From Oceanicola sp. 22II-s10i (lineage in GTDB: Bacteria > Pseudomonadota > Alphaproteobacteria > Rhodobacterales > Rhodobacteraceae): a stretch of DNA of 64,000 bases. The stretch spans positions 1 through 64,000 of the forward strand of contig NZ_AQQU01000010.1 of assembly GCF_002210105.1 (NCBI RefSeq), given 5' to 3'. The translations under genes and the position numbers were made by a program. How positions within the stretch are numbered: position 1 is the first letter of the stretch; the number at the start of each line of letters is the position of its first letter. The notes under the pieces were generated by a model. The model was not told the DNA's origin, did no database searches, and saw only the letters and a list, made by a program, of their open reading frames with translations. Positions 33,145 through 40,904 of this stretch are shown here, piece by piece.

Positions 33145-34242
33145 TTGAAAACAGAGCTTTGCGAGCGCTTCGGTATCGACGTGCCGATCTTCGGCTTCAG
33201 CCATGCGGTCGAGGTCGTGGCCGCCGTCACCAATGCGGGCGGCTACGGTGTCTATGGCGCGACTCGGCGACTGGCGGCCGAGATCACCGACGAGGTCGCG
33301 CAGATTCGGGCGGCGGTCGGGGATCGGCCCTTCGGCCTCGACCTGGTGATTCCCAACAAGGTGCCCGAACGCAACGACCGCGCCGAGCTGGAAAAGCAGG
33401 TGCCGGACGTGCACCGCAGCTTCATCGAATCGCTCGAGTCGAAATACGCGGTGCCCAAGCCGTCCGAACCGGGGATGCGCACGCGGTTCATCCGGTCGGA
33501 AGAGATACAGGACCAGCAGATCGAGGCCGTCGCGGCCTCGGACGTGAACATGGTCGCGCTCGGGATCGGCTGCCCGCCGGCGGTGGTCGAACTTATGAAA
33601 TCGCGCGGCAAGACCACGGTGGCGCTGGTCGGACAGGAACGCCACGCGGCCCGCGCGCTTGAGGCCGGCGTCGACCTGCTGGTGGCGCAAGGCTACGACG
33701 CGGGCGGGCACACGGGCGAGGTCGGGACATTCTCGCTGGTGCCGCGGATCGTCGATCTGGCCGGGGACGTCCCGGTGCTGGCGGCGGGCGGGGTCGCCAC
33801 CGGGCGGCACATCGCGGCGGCGCTGGCGCTCGGCGCGCAGGGCGTGTGGATCGGCACCGCCTTCCTCGTGACCGAGGAATACGCGCCGCACCTGTCGCCC
33901 GGCGAGCTGGACTCGCTGCTGCACGCGCAGGCCACGGATACGGTCATCAGCCGCGCGGAAAGCGGCAAACCCTTCCGCCAGACGCGGTCCGCATGGTCCG
34001 AGGAATGGGCGATGCCCGACGCGCCCAAGCCGCTCAGCCATCCGCTGCATGACGTTCTGGTGGGCGACATCCTCGGCGCGATCATCGAACATGACATCCG
34101 TCCGCTGCAGCACTACGGCGCGGGGCAGGGGATCGGCTGGTTCGACCACCTGCGCCCGGTGTCGGAGGTGATGGCAGAGCTGGTGCGCGACGGTGACGCG
34201 GCCCTGGGCAAGGCGGCACGGTTGCGGGGGGCGGCGGCATGA
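33145..34242 (+). CDS. Nitronate-monooxygenase-family FMN oxidoreductase
   Basis: A 365-residue TIM-barrel flavoprotein of the nitronate monooxygenase / 2-nitropropane dioxygenase family. The FMN-phosphate and active-site region QGYDAGGHTGEVGT contains the characteristic His189, and VLAAGGVATGRHIAAAL and GVWIGTAFL follow as in the family. The start is an unusual TTG at 33145, chosen because AGGAGGA lies four bases upstream and no in-frame ATG/GTG is better placed. Family members in acyl-CoA pathways (for example IpdC of steroid degradation) act on ring acyl-CoAs rather than nitronates, and this context (ACADs, crotonase) favours such a role. Stop overlaps the next ATG. Confidence 0.85.
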   Translation: MKTELCERFGIDVPIFGFSHAVEVVAAVTNAGGYGVYGATRRLAAEITDEVAQIRAAVGDRPFGLDLVIPNKVPERNDRAELEKQVPDVHRSFIESLESKYAVPKPSEPGMRTRFIRSEEIQDQQIEAVAASDVNMVALGIGCPPAVVELMKSRGKTTVALVGQERHAARALEAGVDLLVAQGYDAGGHTGEVGTFSLVPRIVDLAGDVPVLAAGGVATGRHIAAALALGAQGVWIGTAFLVTEEYAPHLSPGELDSLLHAQATDTVISRAESGKPFRQTRSAWSEEWAMPDAPKPLSHPLHDVLVGDILGAIIEHDIRPLQHYGAGQGIGWFDHLRPVSEVMAELVRDGDAALGKAARLRGAAA

Positions 34243-35426
34243 ACATGCAGGCGGGCAACGAAGCCGCGTTCCGGGCCGAGATCGCGGAGTTCTGCAAGGA
34301 CAACCTCGATCCCGAGGTCCGGCGGCTGAGCGATCTGGGCCTGCCGGTCGGCGAAGAGGCGGCGCTCGACTGGCAGACCAAGCTGGTCGCGCGGGGCTGG
34401 GGCGCCCCCTCGTGGGACGAGGAATGGGGCGGCTCCGGCTGGGACATGCGCAAGCTCTTCATCTTCGAGGAAGAGATGGCGGCCCACGGGGCGCCGCTGG
34501 TCGGGACGTTCAACATCAAGATGATCGGCCCGATCCTGCAGGCCCACGGGGACGCGGCGCAGAAGGCGCATTTCCTGCCGAAGGCGCTGAGCTTCGAGCA
34601 TGTCTGGTGCCAGGGCTATTCGGAACCCGGTTCGGGTTCGGACCTCGCCTCGCTGCAGACGCGGGCCGAGCGCGACGGCGATCACTACGTGGTCAACGGG
34701 ACCAAGATCTGGACCTCGGGCGGGCATCTGGCGAACCACATGTTCTGCCTCGTCCGGACCTCGCGCGAGGGGCGGCAGCAGGGCGGGATCTCGTTCCTGC
34801 TGATCGACCTGAACACCCCCGGCATCACCCGCCGGCCGATCCACCATTTCTACGGCGCGCATGTGTTCAACCAGTTCTTCTTCGACGACGTGCGGGTGCC
34901 GGTGGCGAACCGCGTCGGCGAGGAGAACGCCGGATGGGGGATCGCGAAGTCGCTGCTGGAACACGAGCGGCTGTTCTCGGCCCGTCACACCGAGGCGCGG
35001 CGCAAGCTGGGGCGGCTGCGGCGGCTGGCGCACGAGGTCCGGATCGGCGGCAGGCCCGCCATCGAGGACGCGCAGTTCCGCGACGACCTGGCGAAACGGA
35101 TGATCGAGCTGCGGGCGCTGGAAAACGCCACCATGCGCGCGCTGGAGCGGCTGGTGGACGACGGCGGGATCGGCCCCTATGCCTCGGTTCTCAAGCTGCG
35201 GGGGATCGAGGTGAACCAGCGGCTGGACCGGGCCATCGTCCAGCTGCTCGGCCCCGACGCGCTGCCCGCGCAGGCCGCGTGGGAGGGCGGGGCGCTGGAC
35301 GGCCTCGTGCCCGAGGACGCGCGCAACGCGGCCGAGACGCGGTACTGGTGGCGCGGCCCGGCGATCGCAGGCGGCAGCCAGGAAGTGCAGCGCGGCATCA
35401 TCACCAAACACATTCTGAACCTGTGA
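34239..35426 (+). CDS. Acyl-CoA dehydrogenase (subunit A of a likely heteromeric pair)
   Basis: A 395-residue acyl-CoA dehydrogenase. Flavin-contact motifs VWCQGYSEPGSGSDLAS and GTKIWTSGG are intact, as is AIAGGSQEVQRGI at the end. Glu in LLEHERL corresponds to the base used in isovaleryl-CoA-type enzymes, while the usual YEGTxE position is Gly-rich (IAGGSQE). It is followed after seven bases by a divergent paralogue lacking these features, the arrangement seen for alpha/beta dehydrogenases of steroid side chains. It is similar to domain 2 of the fused protein at 6589. Confidence 0.9.
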   Translation: MNMQAGNEAAFRAEIAEFCKDNLDPEVRRLSDLGLPVGEEAALDWQTKLVARGWGAPSWDEEWGGSGWDMRKLFIFEEEMAAHGAPLVGTFNIKMIGPILQAHGDAAQKAHFLPKALSFEHVWCQGYSEPGSGSDLASLQTRAERDGDHYVVNGTKIWTSGGHLANHMFCLVRTSREGRQQGGISFLLIDLNTPGITRRPIHHFYGAHVFNQFFFDDVRVPVANRVGEENAGWGIAKSLLEHERLFSARHTEARRKLGRLRRLAHEVRIGGRPAIEDAQFRDDLAKRMIELRALENATMRALERLVDDGGIGPYASVLKLRGIEVNQRLDRAIVQLLGPDALPAQAAWEGGALDGLVPEDARNAAETRYWWRGPAIAGGSQEVQRGIITKHILNL

Positions 35427-35433
35427 GGCGGCC

Positions 35434-36555
35434 ATGAGATTTGCTGCGACCGAAGACGAGGTGATGGTCGAGGACATGCTCGACCGGGCATTGGGCGACG
35501 CCCGCGATTCCGCGAAACGTGTGGACGGACATGCGCCGCGGCCCGACCCGGTGGCCCTGCGGGCGACGCTGGGCGGGCTCGGGCTGTGGGGCGCGTGGCT
35601 GCCCGAGGCGGCGGGCGGGTCCGATGGCGGGCCGCGCCTGCTGATGACACTGGCGCGCGGGCTGGGGCGGGTGCCGACGCACCACGGCCTGATCGGCGGC
35701 TGTGTCCTGCCGGGTGCGATACTGGCGCGGGCCGGCGGAGCCGAAGCGAACGCGCTGGCGGCGCGGATCGCGACGGGCGAGATCGCCGTGGCCGTCGCCG
35801 CGATGGAGCCGGGGGCGAGGTGGGACCTGGGCACGCCGCAGGCGGTGGCCGTGGCGGATGGCGACAGGATCCGGCTGACGGGGGTCAAGACCCACGTCGC
35901 GGAAGGGTCCGGTGCCGGGGCCTTCATCGTGTCGGCCCGCGAGGGTGACGGGATCAGCCTGTTCCTGGTGCCTGCGGATGCGGACGGCCTGACGGTCTCG
36001 GCGCATCCGGTGACGGACGGCACGACCTGGGCCACGTTGCGGGCCGACGGTGTGATGCTGCCCGCCACGGCCCGCCTGATCGGGCCGCAGGACGGGGCGA
36101 CCGCGCTGGAGCAGGCGTTCACGCTGGCCGCCTTCGCGGCGGCTGCCGAAGTCCTCGGGTCCTGCGAGGCTGCGATCACGCAGACACTGGATTACCTCAG
36201 GACCCGGACCCAGTTCGGCAGGCCGCTGGCGATGAACCAGGCGCTGCAGTTCCGCGCCGCGGATCTGCACACGGATATCGAGATGCTGCGCTCGCAGGTT
36301 CTGGGTGCGGCCAATGCGCTGACGCAGGGCTACACGCGCCGGGCGCGCGCGGACGTGGCCGCCGCCATGACGCTGGCGGTGCAGACCGGTGATCTGGTCG
36401 GGCGCGAGGCGATCCATCTGCACGGGGCCATCGGCATGACCCGCGAGCTTGGGGTGGGTTATCACCTGATGCGGGTGGACGTGCTGAGCCGGTGGCTGGG
36501 CAGCGCGGAGCATTTCCGCGCGATATTCATGACGATCGAGGAGGAAGCGGCATGA
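35434..36555 (+). CDS. Acyl-CoA dehydrogenase-like protein (subunit B of a likely heteromeric pair)
   Basis: A 373-residue divergent acyl-CoA dehydrogenase. The C-terminal helical domain is recognisable (RTRTQFGRPLAMNQALQ, HLHGAIGMTRELGVGYHL), but the middle flavin motifs are degenerate and the C-terminus (SRWLGSAEHFRAIF) lacks a YEGTxE-like base. It corresponds to domain 1 of the fused dehydrogenase at 6589. It is probably the non-catalytic or FAD-sharing partner of the preceding gene. Its stop overlaps the next gene's ATG. Confidence 0.85.
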   Translation: MRFAATEDEVMVEDMLDRALGDARDSAKRVDGHAPRPDPVALRATLGGLGLWGAWLPEAAGGSDGGPRLLMTLARGLGRVPTHHGLIGGCVLPGAILARAGGAEANALAARIATGEIAVAVAAMEPGARWDLGTPQAVAVADGDRIRLTGVKTHVAEGSGAGAFIVSAREGDGISLFLVPADADGLTVSAHPVTDGTTWATLRADGVMLPATARLIGPQDGATALEQAFTLAAFAAAAEVLGSCEAAITQTLDYLRTRTQFGRPLAMNQALQFRAADLHTDIEMLRSQVLGAANALTQGYTRRARADVAAAMTLAVQTGDLVGREAIHLHGAIGMTRELGVGYHLMRVDVLSRWLGSAEHFRAIFMTIEEEAA

Positions 36556-37331
36556 GCGAAGTGGTCAGGACCGAGGTCGAGGGACCGGTCACGACGGTAA
36601 CGGTGGATTCGCCGGATTACCGCAATTCGATGGGCGCGCCGGGCGTGCGCGAGGGCTTGGCGGCGGCGGTCGACGCCTTCGAGGCCGATCCGGGACAGCG
36701 GGTTCTGGTGCTGACGGGCGCCAACGGGACGTTCTCCGCGGGCGGCAACCTGAAGGTGCTCAAGGGCCTGCGGTCGCGCCCGCAGATGGAGGAGCGGATC
36801 ACCAAGGGCGGCGGCACGATCGGCGTGATGCTGCGGTCGGACAAGCTCTATATCGCGGCGGTCGAGGGGCCGGCCTTTGGCGCGGGTGTCGGGCTGGCGG
36901 CGGCCTGCGATCTGGTCGTCGCGGCGGATGCGGCGCGGTTCTGCGCGGCGCAGATCCGGGTGGGCGCATCGCCTGACGGCGGCATGTTCTGGTCGGTGCC
37001 ACGGCGCATGGGGCGCGCGGCGGCCAAGCGGCTGCTGCTGACCGGGGACGAGATCGACCAGCAGGCCGCGCTGGCCACGGGGCTGGCCGACTATCCCGCC
37101 GCGGACGGCGCGGCGCTGTCGGTGGCACAGAAGCTGGCGAAGAAACTCGCCTATGGCCCGCCGCTGGCGCAGGCCACGGTCAAACGGTTCTTCGCGCAGG
37201 ACATCGCCGGGCTCGACCCCGTGCTCGACTGGGAGCGAGACACCGCCATCGACAACTTCCTGACCGACGACTTCGCCGAGGGCGCGGCGGCCTTCCTCGA
37301 AAAGCGTCGCCCGACGTTCCGGGGGGCGTGA
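36552..37331 (+). CDS. Enoyl-CoA hydratase/isomerase family protein
   Basis: A 259-residue crotonase. Oxyanion loops FSAGGNLKVLKG and GPAFGAGVGLAAACDLVVA are clear. The two hydratase glutamates are Gly (GVGLAA) and Gln (AQIRVGASPDGG), so classical hydration is doubtful. The GASPDGG loop resembles the PGDGG loop of the crotonase at 93, suggesting a shared subfamily. ATG 36552 overlaps the previous stop (ATGA). It lies in the middle of the flavoprotein/dehydrogenase operon. Confidence 0.85.
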   Translation: MSEVVRTEVEGPVTTVTVDSPDYRNSMGAPGVREGLAAAVDAFEADPGQRVLVLTGANGTFSAGGNLKVLKGLRSRPQMEERITKGGGTIGVMLRSDKLYIAAVEGPAFGAGVGLAAACDLVVAADAARFCAAQIRVGASPDGGMFWSVPRRMGRAAAKRLLLTGDEIDQQAALATGLADYPAADGAALSVAQKLAKKLAYGPPLAQATVKRFFAQDIAGLDPVLDWERDTAIDNFLTDDFAEGAAAFLEKRRPTFRGA

Positions 37332-38605
37332 TGGAGGACCTGACCGCCGTTGACCTGAACGCCCGGCTGACCGCCTTCATGCATGCGGAGATCTTTCCCC
37401 GCGTGAAGGAGATGAAGCAGTTCGTGGCCGAAAATCCGCCGGGCGCGCGCCCGGCCTTCATGGCCGACCTCAAATCCAGGGCCCGCGCGCAGGGCCTGTG
37501 GAACATGGGCCTGCCGAACCTGCCGGACTGGGCGCCGGGCACGCGGCTGACGAATATCGAATTCGCCCCGATGGCCGAGACCCTGGGCTGGGTCGACTGG
37601 GCCGCCGAGGTCTTCAACTGCCACGCGCCCGATCTGCCGACGATGGAGATGCTGGTGTCCATCGGCACCGAGGCGCAGAAGGACACCTGGCTGAAGCCGA
37701 TGCTCGAAGGTCAGGTCTGCACCGGCTTCTCGATGACCGAGCCGGACACGGCTTCTTCGGATGCCCGCAACATCCGGACCCGTATCGAGGACATGGGCGA
37801 TCACTGGCTGGTCAACGGCCACAAGTGGTTCACCGGGAACAGCGGCGTGCCCGGCTGGGCCTTCACCGTCCTGATCGGCGTGTCGGACCCGGAGGCGGCC
37901 CCCTATGCCCGGCACTCGGCGCTGATCGTGCCGGTGGACCTTCCCGGCGTGAACATCGTGCGGGACATCCCCGTCCTCGGCTTTTCGCACCGGTCCCGGC
38001 CGAACGCCGAGGTCGTCTTCGACAACGTGCGCGTGCCCAAGGAGAACCTGCTGGGCGAACGCGGCAAGGGGTTCGTCGCCGCGCAGGTCCGGCTGGCGAC
38101 GGCCCGGATCCATCACTGCATGCGGTCGATCGGCGGGGCCGAGCTGATGCTCGCCCTGATGTGCGAGCGGGCGGGGCAGCGCGAAACCTTCGGCAGCAGG
38201 ATCGCCGAGCACGGCAAGGTGCAGGAATTCGTCGCGCACAGCCGGGTCGAGCTGGAACAGGCCCGGCTGCTGGTGCTGAACGCGGCTCGGGCGCTGGACG
38301 AGAAGGGCGGCAAGGGCGCGCAGGCCGAGATCTCGATGATCAAGCTGGCCGTGGCGCGCGCCTGTTACGAGGTGGCGGATCGCGCGGTGCAGGTCTTTGG
38401 CGCCATGGGGATGACGGACGACAGCCCCGCCGCCGACTTTCTGGCGGCGATGCGCGCACTCAGGATTTACGACGGGCCGGACGAGGTGCATGTCCGCACC
38501 ATCGCGCGGCACGAATTCGCGGCGCAGTCGGCGGCCTATCCCGATGGCCTGATGCAGTACTTCTGCACCGACTTTTCCGACCGGTCACGGTGGCGGACCG
38601 CCTGA
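37331..38605 (+). CDS. Acyl-CoA dehydrogenase, ACAD10/11-like
   Basis: A 424-residue acyl-CoA dehydrogenase. TGFSMTEPDTASSDARNI and GHKWFTGNSG bind FAD, and LRIYDGPDEVHVRTIAR at the C-terminus carries Asp where most family members have the catalytic Glu. That DGPDEVH signature marks the ACAD10/ACAD11 group, which acts on branched or hydroxylated acyl-CoAs. The ATG at 37331 shares a base with the crotonase stop (TGATG); a GTG three bases earlier is possible. It is the last gene of the operon begun at 33145. Confidence 0.9.
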   Translation: MEDLTAVDLNARLTAFMHAEIFPRVKEMKQFVAENPPGARPAFMADLKSRARAQGLWNMGLPNLPDWAPGTRLTNIEFAPMAETLGWVDWAAEVFNCHAPDLPTMEMLVSIGTEAQKDTWLKPMLEGQVCTGFSMTEPDTASSDARNIRTRIEDMGDHWLVNGHKWFTGNSGVPGWAFTVLIGVSDPEAAPYARHSALIVPVDLPGVNIVRDIPVLGFSHRSRPNAEVVFDNVRVPKENLLGERGKGFVAAQVRLATARIHHCMRSIGGAELMLALMCERAGQRETFGSRIAEHGKVQEFVAHSRVELEQARLLVLNAARALDEKGGKGAQAEISMIKLAVARACYEVADRAVQVFGAMGMTDDSPAADFLAAMRALRIYDGPDEVHVRTIARHEFAAQSAAYPDGLMQYFCTDFSDRSRWRTA

Positions 38606-38631
38606 CGGATCCGGGCGGCTCTGTCATTCTG

Positions 38632-38661
38632 TTGGACCGATGCAAACGCATGCACTAAAGA
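38632..38661 (+). promoter_or_regulatory. Possible promoter for gntR
   Basis: TTGGAC and TAAAGA separated by 18 bases lie about 90 bp before the gntR start. The match is moderate. A palindromic ATGCAAACGCAT sits in the spacer. Confidence 0.35.
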
Positions 38662-38682
38662 ACGCGCCGAACAGGCGCGTTC
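38660..38682. terminator. Stem-loop after the dehydrogenase operon
   Basis: A perfect 9-bp stem GAACGCGCC / GGCGCGTTC with a 5-base loop, 55 bp after the ACAD10/11-like gene and before gntR. No T-run follows, so it may be a weak terminator or a leader hairpin of gntR. Confidence 0.45.
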
Positions 38683-38750
38683 CGATGCACGCCGCCTGAA
38701 CGAAGCCAGTTTGACCCGGCCGCGCATGATCTGGAGGGGGTGCTGCAGGA

Positions 38751-39554
38751 ATGGTTGGTCAGCGGACCAAGAAGGACGCGACGCGCAGCGTGGATCTGGG
38801 GACGACCCTGCACCGGCGCGTCTTCCTGATCCTGCTGGACGGGATCCGCTCCGGCCGCTACGCGCCCGGCGACGCCCTGCCGACCGAAGCGGCCCTGTCC
38901 GAGATGTTCGGCGTTTCGCGCATCACGGTGCGCCGGGCGCTGGCAGATCTGGCGGCCGAGAACCTCGTGGAAAGCCGCAAGGGGCTGGGCAGCTTCGTCA
39001 CCGCCGCCCCGCCGCCGACGCCGAAATGGGCCCCGATCGGCACCCTCAGGGGTGAAATCGTGCGCGCCGGGGAACTGCCGGTCGAGGTGCTGGAGTTCGA
39101 CCGCGTGGCGGCGCCCGCCGTCGTCGCGACCGCGCTGAAGATTCCCGAAGGCGCGACGGCGTTGCGGGTCGTCCGCGTGCGCTTCAGCCAGGGGATGCCG
39201 CTGACGCATTTCGTGGCCTGGGTGCCCAACGACATCGCCCGCGACTTCACCCGCCACGATCTGGAAACCCGCCCGCTCTACGAAATGCTGATCGAGACGG
39301 GAAACCGGTATGACCGCGTGACGCAGGCCATCGGTGCCTGCCTTGCCGATCCGGCAACTGCCTCGGCCCTGAAGGTCGACGTCGGGTCCGCCCTGACCTT
39401 CATCCGGCGGCTTCTGTCCTCGCCCGAGCGGCCGGTCGAATACCTCGAACTGCGCGCCTCGCCCGCCCGGTATGAAATCGCGATGTCGTGGAATATCGAC
39501 GACGAGCATGGGACGGTGAAAAGCGGATCGGTCGCCTACTCGACCCGGATCTGA
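38751..39554 (+). CDS. GntR-family regulator, HutC/UTRA subfamily
   Basis: A 267-residue regulator. A winged helix-turn-helix (about residues 22-85; ALPTEAALSEMFGVSRITVRRAL region) is followed by a UTRA ligand domain (about 105-255). UTRA regulators are usually released from DNA by a pathway metabolite. It lies directly upstream of, and in line with, the lyase/TTT/LeuCD-like genes, and a 28-bp inverted repeat overlapping their promoter is the likely operator. ATG 38751 has GCAGGA immediately upstream and GGAGGGGG slightly further. Confidence 0.9.
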   Translation: MVGQRTKKDATRSVDLGTTLHRRVFLILLDGIRSGRYAPGDALPTEAALSEMFGVSRITVRRALADLAAENLVESRKGLGSFVTAAPPPTPKWAPIGTLRGEIVRAGELPVEVLEFDRVAAPAVVATALKIPEGATALRVVRVRFSQGMPLTHFVAWVPNDIARDFTRHDLETRPLYEMLIETGNRYDRVTQAIGACLADPATASALKVDVGSALTFIRRLLSSPERPVEYLELRASPARYEIAMSWNIDDEHGTVKSGSVAYSTRI

Positions 39555-39646
39555 CGTCGGGGATCACCTCAACCCACTGAAATACAACACGTATTCCCGC
39601 CGCTCATCCGGATCGGCGAAGGTTGACGCATTTGCGCCACGACGGA

Positions 39647-39676
39647 TTGACAGCGCGAAATTCTGGTTGTTATAGA
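39647..39676 (+). promoter_or_regulatory. Sigma-70-type promoter for the lyase/TTT operon
   Basis: A perfect TTGACA -35 at 39647-39652 and TATAGA -10 at 39671-39676 with an 18-base spacer (or TTATAG at 17). It is the best promoter match noticed in the window and stands out as an AT-rich pocket. It points toward the lyase gene. Confidence 0.7.
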
Positions 39677-39690
39677 TATATGACAACCGG
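39663..39690. promoter_or_regulatory. Inverted-repeat operator overlapping the -10 (probable GntR site)
   Basis: CTGGTTGT-N12-ACAACCGG: arms match at 7 of 8 positions, and the AT-rich centre TATAGATATATG is itself nearly symmetric. It covers the -10 element, so a protein bound here would block RNA polymerase. The adjacent GntR/HutC protein is the obvious candidate; members of that subfamily bind GT...AC-ended palindromes. Confidence 0.65.
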
Positions 39691-39934
39691 GCCAGCGCGA
39701 TCCGTCGCAGCCATCCGGAACGGGAAGAGGAGCCCGGTCCGAAACGCGTCCGGTAGACGAGAAAGCGGTCATCCCACGGGCCGCGGGGAGGAAGGTCGGC
39801 AGGCGCAATGGCCTGTCGCACGGGGACTCAGGCGCGCATTGCGCGGCAGGTCCCGAATGGCGGGTGCTCGGCACCTGCACCCTTCCTTCCGGACATTCAT
39901 GGCCGCGCGGCGGCCGAAACCGAAAGGACGAGTC

Positions 39935-40825
39935 ATGGGCAGATCTGCAAAGAAACTCCGCGAGCTTCTCGCGGCGCCGGGGGTGCTTATGGCACCGGGC
40001 GTGGCCGACGGGGTGATGGCCCGGATCGTGGCCCGCGAAGGCTTCGACGCGGTCTACATGACCGGGGCGGGCACCGCGGCCACCCGGCTCGGCTGGCCCG
40101 ACATCGGGCTGATGACGATGACCGAGATGGCGGACAACGCCGGCCGGATCGCCAGCGCCAGCAACCTGCCGACCATCGCGGATGCCGACACCGGTTACGG
40201 CGGTCCGCTGAACGTCCGCCGCACCGTGCAGACCTACGAGGCCGCCGGTGTCGCCGCGCTGCATATGGAAGACCAGAACTGGCCCAAGCGCTGCGGGCAC
40301 CTTGCCGGCAAGACCCTGATCCCCGCGGAGGACATGGAGGCCAAGATCCGCGCGGCCTGCGACGCCCGCGACGATCCGAACTTCGTGGTCATCGCCCGCA
40401 CCGACGCCATCGCGGTCGAGGGTTTCGACAAGGCGCTGGACCGTGCGAAGCGCTACGAGCAGGCGGGGGCCGACGTGATCTTCGTCGAGGCGCCGACCTC
40501 GATGGAAGAGCTGGAGGCGATCCCGAAGGCCGTGAAGGCGCCGTGCCTGTTCAACATGGCGCTCAGCGGCAAGACGCCGTTCCTGTCGGTCGAGGAAATC
40601 GACCAGCTCGGCTTCAAGCTGGCGATCTACCCGAACCTGATGCTGATGGCGGCGATCCCCGCCGCGACCAGCGCGCTGCAGCGGCTGAAAGCGGACGGGT
40701 CGGTGAACGGTATGGCCAACGAGCTGATCAAGTTCACCGAGTTCTTCGACCTCATGGGCATGCCCGAGGTGAAGGCGCTGGAAGAGAAATACCAGGTCTC
40801 GGACATCGCGCGCGCCGGCTACTGA
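39935..40825 (+). CDS. Isocitrate lyase/PEP-mutase-family C-C lyase
   Basis: A 296-residue alpha/beta-barrel enzyme of the isocitrate lyase superfamily. DADTGYGG binds the metal-ligand complex, and MEDQNWPKRCGH carries Cys120 in KRCGH, the catalytic motif of the lyases (isocitrate, 2-methylisocitrate, 2,3-dimethylmalate) that is absent from PEP mutase itself. IARTDAIAVEG follows. It should cleave a substituted malate or isocitrate into pyruvate or glyoxylate plus a second acid. At under 300 residues it matches 2-methylisocitrate and dimethylmalate lyases. ATG 39935 follows GAAAGGA. Neighbours are a tricarboxylate transporter and a LeuCD-like hydro-lyase. Confidence 0.9.
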   Translation: MGRSAKKLRELLAAPGVLMAPGVADGVMARIVAREGFDAVYMTGAGTAATRLGWPDIGLMTMTEMADNAGRIASASNLPTIADADTGYGGPLNVRRTVQTYEAAGVAALHMEDQNWPKRCGHLAGKTLIPAEDMEAKIRAACDARDDPNFVVIARTDAIAVEGFDKALDRAKRYEQAGADVIFVEAPTSMEELEAIPKAVKAPCLFNMALSGKTPFLSVEEIDQLGFKLAIYPNLMLMAAIPAATSALQRLKADGSVNGMANELIKFTEFFDLMGMPEVKALEEKYQVSDIARAGY

Positions 40826-40833
40826 CGCCGGCT

Positions 40834-40860
40834 CCGCCGCCCTCGGGGAGGGGGCGGCGG
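40834..40860 (+). other. Intercistronic stem-loop before the TctC-like gene
   Basis: A 9-bp GC-only stem CCGCCGCCC / GGGCGGCGG with a 9-base loop, eight bases after the lyase stop. It has no T-run and probably modulates message stability within the operon. Confidence 0.5.
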
Positions 40861-40904
40861 CGTCCGGGCGAACCGGACCAGAAAGACAAATGGGAGGAGA
40901 AAAC

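Larger units (their letters stand above)
39555..39934. other. Regulatory region between gntR and the lyase gene
   Basis: A 380-bp gap holding the promoter at 39647-39676 and the inverted repeat at 39663-39690. That leaves roughly 245 bases of untranslated leader before ATG 39935, GC-rich and without an obvious riboswitch. A minus-strand open frame (39564-39821) lacks a ribosome site and known similarity and would lie across the promoter. Confidence 0.6.

Noticed and set aside
39564-39821. An 85-codon minus-strand open frame
   Set aside because: It runs across the strong promoter and inverted repeat, lacks a ribosome site and resembles no family.
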